Assembly (NCBI GenBank): GCA_003519585.1
Contig: DOWL01000067.1
Span: forward strand, 16,753-31,930
From: Nocardioides sp.
GTDB taxonomy: Bacteria > Actinomycetota > Actinomycetes > Propionibacteriales > Nocardioidaceae
DNA: 15,178 nucleotides
Direction of reading: 5' to 3'
The notes under the pieces were generated by a model, which did not search any database, was not told where the DNA came from, and worked only from the letters and a program-made list of their open reading frames with translations. Of this stretch, positions 6,773 to 13,471 are shown piece after piece (the first letter of the stretch is position 1; every line of letters starts with the position of its first letter). Both the position numbers and the translations under genes were made by a program.

Positions 6773-7525
6773 ATGACCATGACCAGCTCCCCGCCTGACT
6801 CGAGCGCCGAGGTGATCGGAGTCGGCCTCACTCGCACGGCTCGTATCACCGGGCTGCTCTATCTCGGACTGGCCGTCACCGGGGCACTCGGCTACCAGTT
6901 GGTCCGCGGCCAGCTCTATGTCGCCGACGACCCCGCCGGCACGTTGTCCAACCTGGTCGAACACACGGCGACCGCGCGGCTGGGCATCGTGCTCGAGCTG
7001 GGCATCGTGTTGACCCAGGCCCTGGCGGCGGTGTGGTTCTACCGTCTGTTCCGCAGTGTCGACTCCTTCGCTGCGGGGTTGGTCGCGGTGTTCGGGATGG
7101 TCAACGCGGTGGCGATCTTGGGCAGTGCCGCGGTGCTCGCCACGGCCCTCGACGTCGCCGATGACAGGTCGTTGGCCGTGTCCGGCGGTGCGGCAGCCAC
7201 CGTCCAGTTGCTGTATGTCATCAGCGGTCATCTCTGGGGAGTCGGGGGCTTGTTCTTCGGCCTGTGGCTGATCCCGATGGGCTGGCTCGTGGTGCGCTCG
7301 CGGTGGCTGCCGCGGCCGTTGGGCCAGCTGCTCATGGTCGGCGGAGCGGGCTACGTGCTCAGCACCTTCGTCAGCTACGTGTTCGCGGATGCCGATCTCG
7401 TGGCCGGGCTGCTGACCGTCCCCGCCACGATCGGTGAGCTCTGGATCATCGGATACCTGATCCTCTTCGGGGTCCGCGACCACGCCCGACCGGATCGCGA
7501 GAACGCTCCCGTTACGGCCACCTGA
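6773..7525 (+). CDS. DUF4386 family integral membrane protein (second copy)
   Basis: 250 aa from an ATG with AAGGAG 6 nt upstream; a second in-frame ATG lies two codons later. Hallmark phrases are TARITGLLYLGLAVTGALGY at the first helix, FYRLFRSVDSFAAGLVAVFGMVNAVAILGSA, and FFGLWLIPMGWLVVRSRWLP followed by LGQLLMVGGAGYVLSTF. About six membrane segments. It fits the DUF4386 pattern better than the paralogue at 3305-4060, from which it is well diverged. The role of the family is not established. It follows the 113-aa gene closely; the next gene lies 154 bp further on, in a stretch with GC-rich inverted repeats near 7612-7637. Confidence 0.82.
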   Translation: MTMTSSPPDSSAEVIGVGLTRTARITGLLYLGLAVTGALGYQLVRGQLYVADDPAGTLSNLVEHTATARLGIVLELGIVLTQALAAVWFYRLFRSVDSFAAGLVAVFGMVNAVAILGSAAVLATALDVADDRSLAVSGGAAATVQLLYVISGHLWGVGGLFFGLWLIPMGWLVVRSRWLPRPLGQLLMVGGAGYVLSTFVSYVFADADLVAGLLTVPATIGELWIIGYLILFGVRDHARPDRENAPVTAT

Positions 7526-7679
7526 GCGACATCCACGACCGTGATGAACGGCCGCTCACCCTGGGACTTGCGCCTCTGCCGGGTTGGGGAGTGACGGAGC
7601 AGGGTCGAACTGGAGGCGGGATCCTCCGTCCCCCGGCATCGGGAGCCGCAGCCCCAAGAACAACCTGTTGGAGGCCACC

Positions 7680-8165
7680 ATGTCCGCCAGGACCTACTAC
7701 CAGGACTACTGGATCAACCCACGGATCAAGATCGCCGCACTGTGGACATCGATGATGTTCGTCTTCGCGTACGTGGACTTGTTCAGCATGTACCGAGCCG
7801 ACATCCGTGCCGACATCGAAGCCGGCAAGCTGTTCGCCTTCACCATCGGACAAGGCTTCTTGCTCGGCGTCACCATCTACATCGTGGTTCCCAGCCTGCT
7901 GCTGTTCCTCAGCCTCGTCCTGCCGGTGAGGGTCACGCGGATCGCCAACATGATTGCGGCGGTCCTCTACGCCGTCACGATCGCCGGGGGCGCCATCGGC
8001 GAGTGGAACTACTACATCCTGGGCAGCATCACCGAGGTCGCCTTGCTGGCCGGTGTCGTCTACTACGCATGGACCTGGCCGAAGTCGACCGACGCTGGTG
8101 CCCCGGTATCGGACGAGTCGCGGGCCGGTACACGGGTGCCCTCCGTGCCGAAGGTGCACGGCTAG
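7680..8165 (+). CDS. DUF6326 family membrane protein
   Basis: 161 aa from the ATG at 7680 with GGAGG 5 nt upstream. It begins MSARTYYQDYWINPRIKIAA, then LWTSMMFVFAYVDLFSMYRA, a phrase typical of DUF6326 (K-I/L-x-A-L-W-x-S-x-M-F-x-Y-x-Y-x-D). Four membrane segments are visible (about 17-35, 55-83, 88-107, 112-132), then a hydrophilic tail with SDESRAGTRVPSVPKVHG. Function is unknown. The translation-start context GGAGGCCACCATG is nearly repeated before the 18-codon ORF that begins 34 bp after this gene's stop, suggesting joint transcription. Confidence 0.78.
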   Translation: MSARTYYQDYWINPRIKIAALWTSMMFVFAYVDLFSMYRADIRADIEAGKLFAFTIGQGFLLGVTIYIVVPSLLLFLSLVLPVRVTRIANMIAAVLYAVTIAGGAIGEWNYYILGSITEVALLAGVVYYAWTWPKSTDAGAPVSDESRAGTRVPSVPKVHG

Positions 8166-8199
8166 CTCGGCGCCCGGTTTGCGGAACGCGGAGGTCACC

Positions 8200-8256
8200 A
8201 TGATTACGCAGATAGCGAAGCCAAAGGGACCAGGAGATGGGTGCTGCTGCTGCTGA
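8200..8256 (+). CDS. 18-aa micro-ORF ending in four cysteines
   Basis: The frame encodes MITQIAKPKGPGDGCCCC and stops at TGA. GGAGG lies 5 nt before the ATG in the context GGAGGTCACCATG, as strong as that of the preceding DUF6326 gene (GGAGGCCACCATG), so translation is plausible. It sits between the DUF6326 and dehydrogenase genes in the same orientation. The basic N-terminal half followed by a Gly/Pro turn and a C-terminal CCCC tail could be a metal- or thiol-binding peptide, or a substrate for modification. I recognise no family; too short for normal gene finders. The four TGC codons are a trinucleotide repeat, so slippage could also have created the tail. Confidence 0.45.
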   Translation: MITQIAKPKGPGDGCCCC

Positions 8257-8337
8257 TCGCGTGTCCGGTCGCGTTGACCAGAGCGGTCGACGTCCCGATC
8301 CATTCAGCCTAGAGCCCGAGCTGGGAGGAAGCAGCGC

Positions 8338-9474
8338 ATGAAGGCAGCCGTATTCACCGAGTACGGGCCCCCCGAGGTCCTCCATCTCTCGGAGGTCGCA
8401 GACCCGGTCCCCGGGGACCGGGACGTGATGGTCAGGGTTCGTGCGACCTCGGTCAACTTCGGGGATTTGCTGGTGCGCAACTTCAGGGCGATCTCTCCCC
8501 GGAAGTTCCACATGCCCTTTGTTTTCTGGCTGATCGGGAAGGGCGCCTTCGGCTTCACCAGGCCACGCAGGACCGTGCTGGGCAGCGAGTTCGCCGGCGA
8601 GGTGGTCGCTGTAGGGCGAGACGTCACGCGGTTCAAGGTCGGCGAGCAGGTCTTCGGGTACTCCGGTCCCCAGATGGGTGCGTACGCGGAGTACCTGTGT
8701 GTACCGGAGGACGCGGTGATGACCTCCAAACCGAGCACCCTGACCGACGAGGAAGCCGCTGCCATCCCCTACGGCGCAATCATGGCGCTGGGGCTGCTCC
8801 GCAAGTCGCACATCCGGCCCGGGCAGCGGATCCTCATCGTCGGAGCCTCCGGGGGGATAGGCCCGGCAATAGTGCAGCTCGCGGTGTCGCAGTTCGGTGC
8901 GCACGTGACCGGGGTGTGCGGGACGTCGAGGGTCGACTACGTGCGGGCACTGGGAGCCGAGAAGGTCATCGACTACACCCAACAGGACTACCTCGACAGC
9001 GGCGAGACCTACGACGTGATCATCGACATCCTGGGCAAGAGCTCGTTCAGGCGGACCAAGGGCTCGCTCACGCCGCACGGACGCCTCGTCTTCGTCAGCT
9101 TCAAGACCAAGCAGCTGTGCCAGATGCTGTGGACGTCGCTGGTCGGCGACAGGAAGGTCCTCTGCGTGCTGGTCAACGAGAAACCCGATGACCTCGTCTT
9201 CATCAAGAGCCTGATCGAGGCGGGGAAGATCCGGTCGGTCGTGGACAAGGTCTTCCCCCTGCAACAGGCAGCCCAGGCCCACAAGTACGCCGAGAGCGGG
9301 GCGAAGACGGGAGCAGTGGTCATCACGGTCCGTGACCGCCGAGACGAAGGAGACAACCATGAGCGAGCCGCTGCTCCTCGACAACTACTTGCCGACCTGG
9401 GACCACGAGATCTCCATCTCGCAGCTGTTTCGTGCACCCCCGGACGAGGTGTTCGACGCGATCACGAACCTTGA
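8338..9474 (+). CDS. NAD(P)-dependent quinone oxidoreductase-like dehydrogenase (MDR superfamily), C-terminus probably altered
   Basis: The ATG at 8338 follows GGAGG (8 nt). The protein opens MKAAVFTEYGPPEVLHLSEV, the classic medium-chain dehydrogenase/reductase N-terminus. Further matches are VRATSVNFGDLLVR (36-47), GSEFAGEVVAVG (82-93), the nucleotide-binding loop GASGGIG (169-175) and GRLVFVSF. Zinc-ligand positions of alcohol dehydrogenases are not conserved, so the zinc-free quinone-reductase branch is more likely; the substrate is unknown. The family usually ends at about 330 aa, here KTGAVVITV (residue 331). The frame instead continues 47 residues, the last 39 overlapping the next gene by 116 bp in another frame, with codons such as GCT, CCT, CAA, CTA and CTT unlike the G/C-ending use before. 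The original stop was probably lost by a small indel near 9330-9358. Confidence 0.85.
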   Translation: MKAAVFTEYGPPEVLHLSEVADPVPGDRDVMVRVRATSVNFGDLLVRNFRAISPRKFHMPFVFWLIGKGAFGFTRPRRTVLGSEFAGEVVAVGRDVTRFKVGEQVFGYSGPQMGAYAEYLCVPEDAVMTSKPSTLTDEEAAAIPYGAIMALGLLRKSHIRPGQRILIVGASGGIGPAIVQLAVSQFGAHVTGVCGTSRVDYVRALGAEKVIDYTQQDYLDSGETYDVIIDILGKSSFRRTKGSLTPHGRLVFVSFKTKQLCQMLWTSLVGDRKVLCVLVNEKPDDLVFIKSLIEAGKIRSVVDKVFPLQQAAQAHKYAESGAKTGAVVITVRDRRDEGDNHERAAAPRQLLADLGPRDLHLAAVSCTPGRGVRRDHEP

Positions 9475-10003
9475 CCTGTTCCGCCTCCCGGTGGCCCGGG
9501 TGCTGCTTGAGGCCCGCGGCCTGCCCAGCCGCCTGGCCGACGCGGCGGCGCGGCGCCACGGCGAAACGGTCGCGCCGGAGCCGCCGACCTTCCGGGTGCG
9601 GGACCTGCCGGCCCGCGGCTGGATCCCGCTGGGCGAGCGGCCCGGCACCGAGCTGGTCTACGGCGCGGTCGGCCAGCCGTGGAAGGGAACCGGTGGCCAG
9701 GCGCCCGAGCCCCCGGTGACCGCCGAGACCTTCGCGGCCTTCGCCGAACCGGGGTTCGCCAAACTGGCGGAGAGCACCGTGGTCATCCCGTACGGCATGG
9801 GTGGATGCGTCCTGACGTTGGAGAGCCGTGTGGTGATGACCGACGACCACAGCCGGCGTCGGTTCCGGCGTTACTGGCAAGCGGCAGGACCGTTCATCCG
9901 GCTGATGCGGCCCACGGCCATGCGCGCCCTGGAGCGGCAACTGCGTCGCGCCGCCTACTGGCACGGCGTCGCCGACGCCGACCAGCGAGCCTTTAGAACC
10001 TGA
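9359..10003 (+). CDS. SRPBCC (START-like) family protein
   Basis: 214 aa from the ATG at 9359, with AAGGAG 6 nt upstream; that site lies inside the dehydrogenase frame. It opens MSEPLLLDNYLPTWDHEISI, then SQLFRAPPDEVFDAITNLDLFRLPV, the usual first strand and helix of SRPBCC/polyketide-cyclase-like ligand-binding proteins. The central part (TFRVRDLPARGWIPLGERPG, ELVYGAVGQPWK) and the C-terminal VVMTDDHSRRRFRRYWQAAGPFIRLMRPTAMRALERQ recall actinobacterial members with a long last helix. No signal peptide or membrane segment. Such proteins bind hydrophobic ligands or catalyse cyclisation or hydration; the ligand is unknown. Overlap with the dehydrogenase suggests co-translation and perhaps a shared substrate. 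Confidence 0.75.
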   Translation: MSEPLLLDNYLPTWDHEISISQLFRAPPDEVFDAITNLDLFRLPVARVLLEARGLPSRLADAAARRHGETVAPEPPTFRVRDLPARGWIPLGERPGTELVYGAVGQPWKGTGGQAPEPPVTAETFAAFAEPGFAKLAESTVVIPYGMGGCVLTLESRVVMTDDHSRRRFRRYWQAAGPFIRLMRPTAMRALERQLRRAAYWHGVADADQRAFRT

Positions 10004-10192
10004 GGGCCCATGGACGCACCCATGGACGCCCTGTCATCGACGGATCACGTCGTATCACAACTGGATCCCGCTGCGGGACGCACACGCCACACTCTGCCTT
10101 GCCAGCATCAGTCGTAATTGCGTGGTTTCGGCCGCACCACCAGGCGGAGCAACTCCGTATGGCGTAGCGACCGACTGCAGTTCGAGCTCTAC

Positions 10193-10223
10193 GTCAGAAG
10201 TGACTACAGGTCGTAGTTCTGAC
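10193..10223. other. Bulged hairpin in the convergent region
   Basis: GTCAGAA + CTAC pairs with GTAG + TTCTGAC, giving 11 bp with a 4-nt bulge (GTGA) and a 5-nt loop (AGGTC). It lacks a T tract on either side. It could be part of a structured 3' end or a protein-binding site. Confidence 0.45.
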
Positions 10224-10372
10224 TGACTGACCCATGCTGACCTGCGCAAACGTCGAGGACTTTCATGTACTTGTACCACGCTTGTAACGAATGCGGACCT
10301 GATGCCACGCCCGCCGAGTCCCTGGTCGTTGGCCAACACTTGCGGTTCTCGTTGCCTGAGTGACGGGGAGTG

Positions 10373-10395
10373 GGCCGGACGCCCCGGCCGCGTTT
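10373..10395 (+). terminator. Weak candidate terminator downstream of the SRPBCC gene
   Basis: A 6-bp stem GGCCGG/CCGGCC with loop ACGCC is followed by GCGTTT. It is 370 bp after the SRPBCC stop and the T run is only three bases, so support is weak. Confidence 0.3.
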
Positions 10396-10501
10396 GACAA
10401 GGCCCTCGCCGATTTTCGGGTCCTCAGCTCCGGATGCCCGGCGCTGACCTGGCGACTGCCAAAGCGTTCAGTGTGAGTAGTCGTGATCCTCCGGCTACCT
10501 C

Positions 10502-10707
10502 TCAGCAGGTGGGGGTGGGGTCCCAACCGCGGCGACCTTGATGCATGCCGGGGTTGTGGTCGGCACTGAAGCCAACCGTCTGTGCGCATGTGCTGACGTG
10601 GTCGCCGAAGTCGTCCGCGGCGGCCGCCGGTGTCCCCGCGCCCACCGTCAGTACCGCAGCCCTAGGGCAGTTCCGATAGCAGCAAGCCGGGTCATCTGTT
10701 TGAACAT
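10502..10707 (-). pseudogene. Small secreted two-cysteine peptide gene with a single frameshift
   Basis: The ATG at 10707 has AAGGAG 6 nt upstream and lies 19 bp after the permease stop. The first frame gives MFKQMTRLAAIGTALGL, a typical signal peptide start, then hits TGA at 10648-10650. One frame over, the sequence continues seamlessly: AVLTVGAGTPAAAA (rest of the signal and an Ala-rich cleavage site), then DDFGDHVSTCAQTVGFSADH and NPGMHQGRRGWDPTPTC, ending at TGA 10502-10504. The interval is 206 bp; one added base near 10657 restores 69 codons (68 aa). The mature part has two Cys and several His, and resembles short exported actinobacterial peptides with an HVS-CAQ-x-x-GF-x-x-HNPGMH-G pattern as I recall them. 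It may be a true pseudogene, a sequencing error or, less likely, a frameshifted product. Operon position suggests a link to the ABC transporter. Confidence 0.7.
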
Positions 10708-10726
10708 TGGTATCTCCTTGGTTTCT

Positions 10727-12253
10727 TCATGCGTGCGCCGTGTGCGCATTACTCAGTCGTTCTGGGATGGGGGAGCCAGCGATGCCGCGCAGAAGCACGA
10801 TTGCGGCAAGGAGGAGGACGGCGATCCACCCAAGTCCGAGTGCGAGGGAGTTTGCCTCGTCGAAGCTGCTGGTGAGTGCGCCGTCGATCATGACTCGGGT
10901 GCCGGCGTACCCGGGCAGCCAGTGTGCCCAAGTCGCGGGTTCGCCGCGCAGCATGGGGCTCTGCCCGATGCCCAGGTCGAGGAAGGGGATGAGGAAGGCC
11001 ATGAAGGTGCCGCTGACCCGGCCGAAGATCGGGCCGAGGAGGACGCCGATCAAGGCGTAGGTGACGGCGAGGAGGGCGATGCCGCCGATGTAGACGCCCC
11101 AGTTGCTCGCGTCGAACACGGTGGCGGTGACCGCGAGCGAGACCGCGGTGGCGACGGCGGCGGCAGCGAGCACCATGGTGAGTCGGGTGACCAGCAGGAC
11201 GGCTGGGCGTTGGCCCGCGAGGGCAAGGCGACGGTCGGCGGCTCGGGCGTCGAGGACGACGAAGAGGCCGACCAGGGCGGCCAGCGAGGCGACGGCCACC
11301 GGTGCCATGGTGCCGGCGTGCATGTCGGCGGGGTCGACCATCGTCGTGATTTTTACGCCGGCCTCGCGGAGTACGACCGGGGTGTGCCCGTGCGGGGTGA
11401 TCGCGTCGGACAGGAGGATGAAGACCGTCGGGACGATCGCGAGCAGGAGCCACAGCACCGGGGTGCGCCTCCAGTCGTGCCAGCCCATGCGCAGGCCCGT
11501 GAGCAGTTGGCCGACCGGCCCCGTGCGGCCAGTCCGTGGGGTGCGCCCGGTGGTTGTGGTGCCGGCGATGACCCACATGGCCAGGGCCACGGCGGCGGCC
11601 ACCCATCCGAGCGACAGTGCGAGCTCTCCGGGTCCACCGTGACCGGAGGGGAGGGCCACTGTCCACAGCGAGATGAAGTGGGTGGGCAGCAGCCGCAGCA
11701 CCGGGGACTCCGAGCCGCTAAGGGTGGGGCCGAAGAAGACGTCGAGGATCCAGATGAACATCAGGATCACTGTGCCGTTGACCGCGTTCGGAACGAGAGC
11801 CCCCACGACCGCCCCGAGGCCGAGGTAGACGACCGCGAACATGGCTGTGCCGGCGGCTACCCGCCACGGGTCGTCGAGCGGTCCTCGGGCGGCGAGGGCG
11901 AGCACCGCGACCAGGGTCGCCAACAGGGCCAGCACGGCCCCGGCCGTCAGCCGGGCGGTCGCCAGCCGGACCCGCGCCAGTCCGGCCAGCGCGAGCCGTC
12001 GGTCGGTGGTGCGGGCGGACGATATCTGGAAGTACATCGCGACCGCGGTGAGGAAGGCGGCCGCCCATCCCGCGGTGACGGTCTCGACGGCGGGGCCGCC
12101 TCCGGTGCCGCCGAGCAGCCGAGCGGCGTCGGCCATTGGTGGGGCTGCGACCACGACGAAGACAACGGGTATGACAGCGAGCAGGACCAGGTTCGGGCCG
12201 TTCCTTGAGTAGTCGGCCAGGAAGCATCGGACCAAGAGTGCGTTGGTGGTCAT
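10727..12253 (-). CDS. ABC-2 type transporter permease, double (duplicated) form
   Basis: 508 aa from the ATG at 12253, which overlaps the ATPase stop as ATGA; a GTG three codons upstream is a less likely start. The protein consists of two similar membrane halves of about 250 aa: DRRLALAG occurs at residues 84-91 and again at 340-347, each time followed by a hydrophobic run, and each half opens with a cytosolic segment then a first helix (NLVLLAVIPVVFVVVAA; PVLWLLLAIVPTVFILL). About 12 membrane segments in all. This is the layout of fused ABC-2 exporter permeases that pair with one type of ATPase. The substrate cannot be read from sequence. The neighbouring secreted-peptide gene and the upstream copper-type genes suggest an envelope-related or peptide/metal-related role, which is inference. 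Confidence 0.85.
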   Translation of the reverse strand: MTTNALLVRCFLADYSRNGPNLVLLAVIPVVFVVVAAPPMADAARLLGGTGGGPAVETVTAGWAAAFLTAVAMYFQISSARTTDRRLALAGLARVRLATARLTAGAVLALLATLVAVLALAARGPLDDPWRVAAGTAMFAVVYLGLGAVVGALVPNAVNGTVILMFIWILDVFFGPTLSGSESPVLRLLPTHFISLWTVALPSGHGGPGELALSLGWVAAAVALAMWVIAGTTTTGRTPRTGRTGPVGQLLTGLRMGWHDWRRTPVLWLLLAIVPTVFILLSDAITPHGHTPVVLREAGVKITTMVDPADMHAGTMAPVAVASLAALVGLFVVLDARAADRRLALAGQRPAVLLVTRLTMVLAAAAVATAVSLAVTATVFDASNWGVYIGGIALLAVTYALIGVLLGPIFGRVSGTFMAFLIPFLDLGIGQSPMLRGEPATWAHWLPGYAGTRVMIDGALTSSFDEANSLALGLGWIAVLLLAAIVLLRGIAGSPIPERLSNAHTAHA

Positions 12254-12969
12254 CGTGCCCACGTCTTGCCATCGCGGATCTCGACGATCCGGTCGAACCG
12301 CGCCTCGTCGACGACGAAGTGGCTGACGATCAGTACCGTCCGGCCGGTGGCGCGGCGCTCGTCCACAAGGTCCCAGAACTTCAGGTAGGTGTCCCAGTCG
12401 AACCCGGCGTACGGCTCGTCGAGCAGCAGTAGCGCCGGATCGGGCAGCAGCGCCAGGCCCAGGTTGAGCTTGGCGAGGGTTCCGCCGGAGAGTCGGTCCG
12501 CCCGGGTTCCGGCGAAGCGCTCGAAACCCAGGGAGTCGTAGATGGCCGCCCGGCTCTCCCGCTCATGCCGGGGGGTCATGCCGTAGGCGCGGCCGAACAA
12601 CTCGAAATGCTCGTCGCAGGTCAGCCGCGGGTAGACCAACGGCTCCTGGGGGCAATAGCCGACCATGCCGCTCCTGGTGAGGGTGCCCGCATCGGCTCGG
12701 AGGTCGCCGACCAGGATCCTCATCAGCGTCGACTTCCCGGAACCGTTCTCGCCGACGAGGCCGACGACCTCGCCTTGCTCCAGGGTGATCTCCGCTCCGG
12801 TAAGAACCCGAACCCGACTTCGGGGCGACCACAGGTTGCGTCTATATGACTTCTCGACCCCGGCCGCTGCGAGGACTGCCCCCTTGCGTCTCGCATCCGG
12901 GTGGGCTGCGATCGTCGGGGAAGCTTCAACTGGCACTGCGGGCTGTTCGAGTTGCGAGCTTTCAGTCAT
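12250..12969 (-). CDS. ABC transporter ATP-binding protein
   Basis: 239 aa from the ATG at 12969 (AGGGGG 5 nt upstream; an adjacent GTG is possible). All ATPase motifs are intact: Walker A GENGSGKST (73-81), Q-loop YCPQEP with Gln108, signature LSGGT (160-164), Walker B LLLLDEP (180-186) and the switch His217 in VSHF. About 30 residues precede the domain, a hydrophilic Pro/Ala/Glu-rich extension. It energises the double permease encoded immediately downstream, with which it shares an ATGA overlap. The signature LSGGT in place of LSGGQ is common in ABC-2 exporters. Cytosolic, membrane-associated. Confidence 0.92.
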   Translation of the reverse strand: MTESSQLEQPAVPVEASPTIAAHPDARRKGAVLAAAGVEKSYRRNLWSPRSRVRVLTGAEITLEQGEVVGLVGENGSGKSTLMRILVGDLRADAGTLTRSGMVGYCPQEPLVYPRLTCDEHFELFGRAYGMTPRHERESRAAIYDSLGFERFAGTRADRLSGGTLAKLNLGLALLPDPALLLLDEPYAGFDWDTYLKFWDLVDERRATGRTVLIVSHFVVDEARFDRIVEIRDGKTWAR

Positions 12970-13013
12970 CACTGCCCCCTCGCGTCAGCCGGCAGCCGGA
13001 CCGGCGTGAGTGG

Positions 13014-13035
13014 CCGCCAGGGTCAGTCCTGGCGG
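13014..13035 (-). promoter_or_regulatory. Perfect 8-bp hairpin upstream of the ABC operon
   Basis: CCGCCAGG / CCTGGCGG with a 6-nt loop, 45-66 nt upstream of the ATPase start. No T tract follows on the minus strand, so it is more likely an operator or mRNA processing/stability element than a terminator. A 56-codon frame covering it (12962-13132, starting MQRPSHTQPT) overlaps the ATPase start but looks non-coding. Confidence 0.4.
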
Positions 13036-13189
13036 GCGACAAGGCCGCGCTTGCGGTGGTGTGCACCGGCCGAGTGGCCAGATGCCTGCCGGTGACTGGC
13101 GCCGTTGGCTGGGTGTGGGACGGGCGTTGCATGGTCGTCACTTCTTCGAGCGGGCAATCCTGGCGAGACCGGGGCCTGCGGTTGGGTGC

Positions 13190-13471
13190 TTACTTGTGGT
13201 TGTGGCCGCCGGGCATCATGACCATCATGGCGGCCATCATCGCCACGCAGCCCAGGGCCCACAGCAGTGCGTCGGAGCCCGCGGTTCCGGACACGATGAG
13301 CACCAGCACAATCGCGATCATCGGAACGCAGCAGATGAGCATCATCCACCGGTGCCCCGCGTGGGCGTCGTGGCCCGTGTGGGGGTTCAGTTGCTCTTGG
13401 TCGGTCTTCTGCGCGGAGCTTTTGGGCAGGCCCCAGAGGGGGCGGTCGGGGCCGGTTGCGGGGCTGGTCAT
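13190..13471 (-). CDS. Small His/Met/Cys-rich two-span membrane protein, DUF2933-like
   Basis: 93 aa; the ATG at 13471 overlaps the preceding stop as ATGA and has AAGGAG 8 nt upstream. The hydrophilic N-terminus contains HTGHDAHAGH (31-40), followed by WMMLICCVPMIAIVLVLIV (42-60) and a second helix LLWALGCVAMMAAMMVMM (69-86), ending PGGHNHK. The H-x-W-M-M-L-x-C-C-x-P-M opening and the Met-rich second helix ending in His residues match the small DUF2933-type proteins common in copper-resistance neighbourhoods. The Met, Cys and His residues could bind Cu(I), but this has not been shown. Translationally coupled to the DUF2892 gene. Confidence 0.7.
   Translation of the reverse strand: MTSPATGPDRPLWGLPKSSAQKTDQEQLNPHTGHDAHAGHRWMMLICCVPMIAIVLVLIVSGTAGSDALLWALGCVAMMAAMMVMMPGGHNHK

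Larger units (their letters stand above)
10004..10501. other. Convergent intergenic region of about 500 bp, less GC-rich
   Basis: Lies between the end of the plus-strand SRPBCC gene and the end of the leftward ABC-peptide operon. It contains a 12-bp direct repeat CCCATGGACGCA/CCCATGGACGCC (10007-10030), a bulged hairpin (10193-10223), a candidate plus-strand terminator (10373-10395) and a 32-codon frame MYLYHACNECGPDATP... (10265-10363, GAGG 6 nt upstream) too weak to call. Base composition is visibly less GC-rich around 10090-10300 than in the flanking genes. No transposase or integrase remnant was recognised. Confidence 0.55.

Noticed and set aside
6551..7483. Minus-strand frame opposite the second DUF4386 gene
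   Set aside because: Antisense shadow of a recognisable DUF4386 protein.
7562..7576. GGGACTTGCGCCTCT resembling a DosR-type box upstream of the DUF6326 gene
   Set aside because: Only a partial match to a remembered consensus, with no second site or DosR gene visible; too weak to annotate.
8242..8256. TGA after four TGC codons read as a possible selenocysteine codon
   Set aside because: Readthrough would add only a few residues before another stop, and no selenocysteine insertion element or selenoprotein-like context is visible.
8029..9384. Long minus-strand open frame opposite the dehydrogenase
   Set aside because: No family features, and it covers a clear MDR dehydrogenase on the plus strand.
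10265..10363. 32-codon frame MYLYHACNECGPDATP...
   Set aside because: GAGG is 6 nt upstream and a CxxC is present, but there is no neighbour context, no family match and the frame is too short to separate from chance.
10538..12208. Long plus-strand open frame (about 556 codons) opposite the ABC permease
   Set aside because: Translation is a low-complexity Gly/Asp/Glu/His-rich product typical of the complement of GC-rich coding DNA; the minus-strand permease and ATPase are clearly real.
12962..13132. 56-codon frame upstream of and overlapping the ATPase start
   Set aside because: Poor ribosome site, Arg/Thr/Pro/His-rich composition without structure, no recognisable family.
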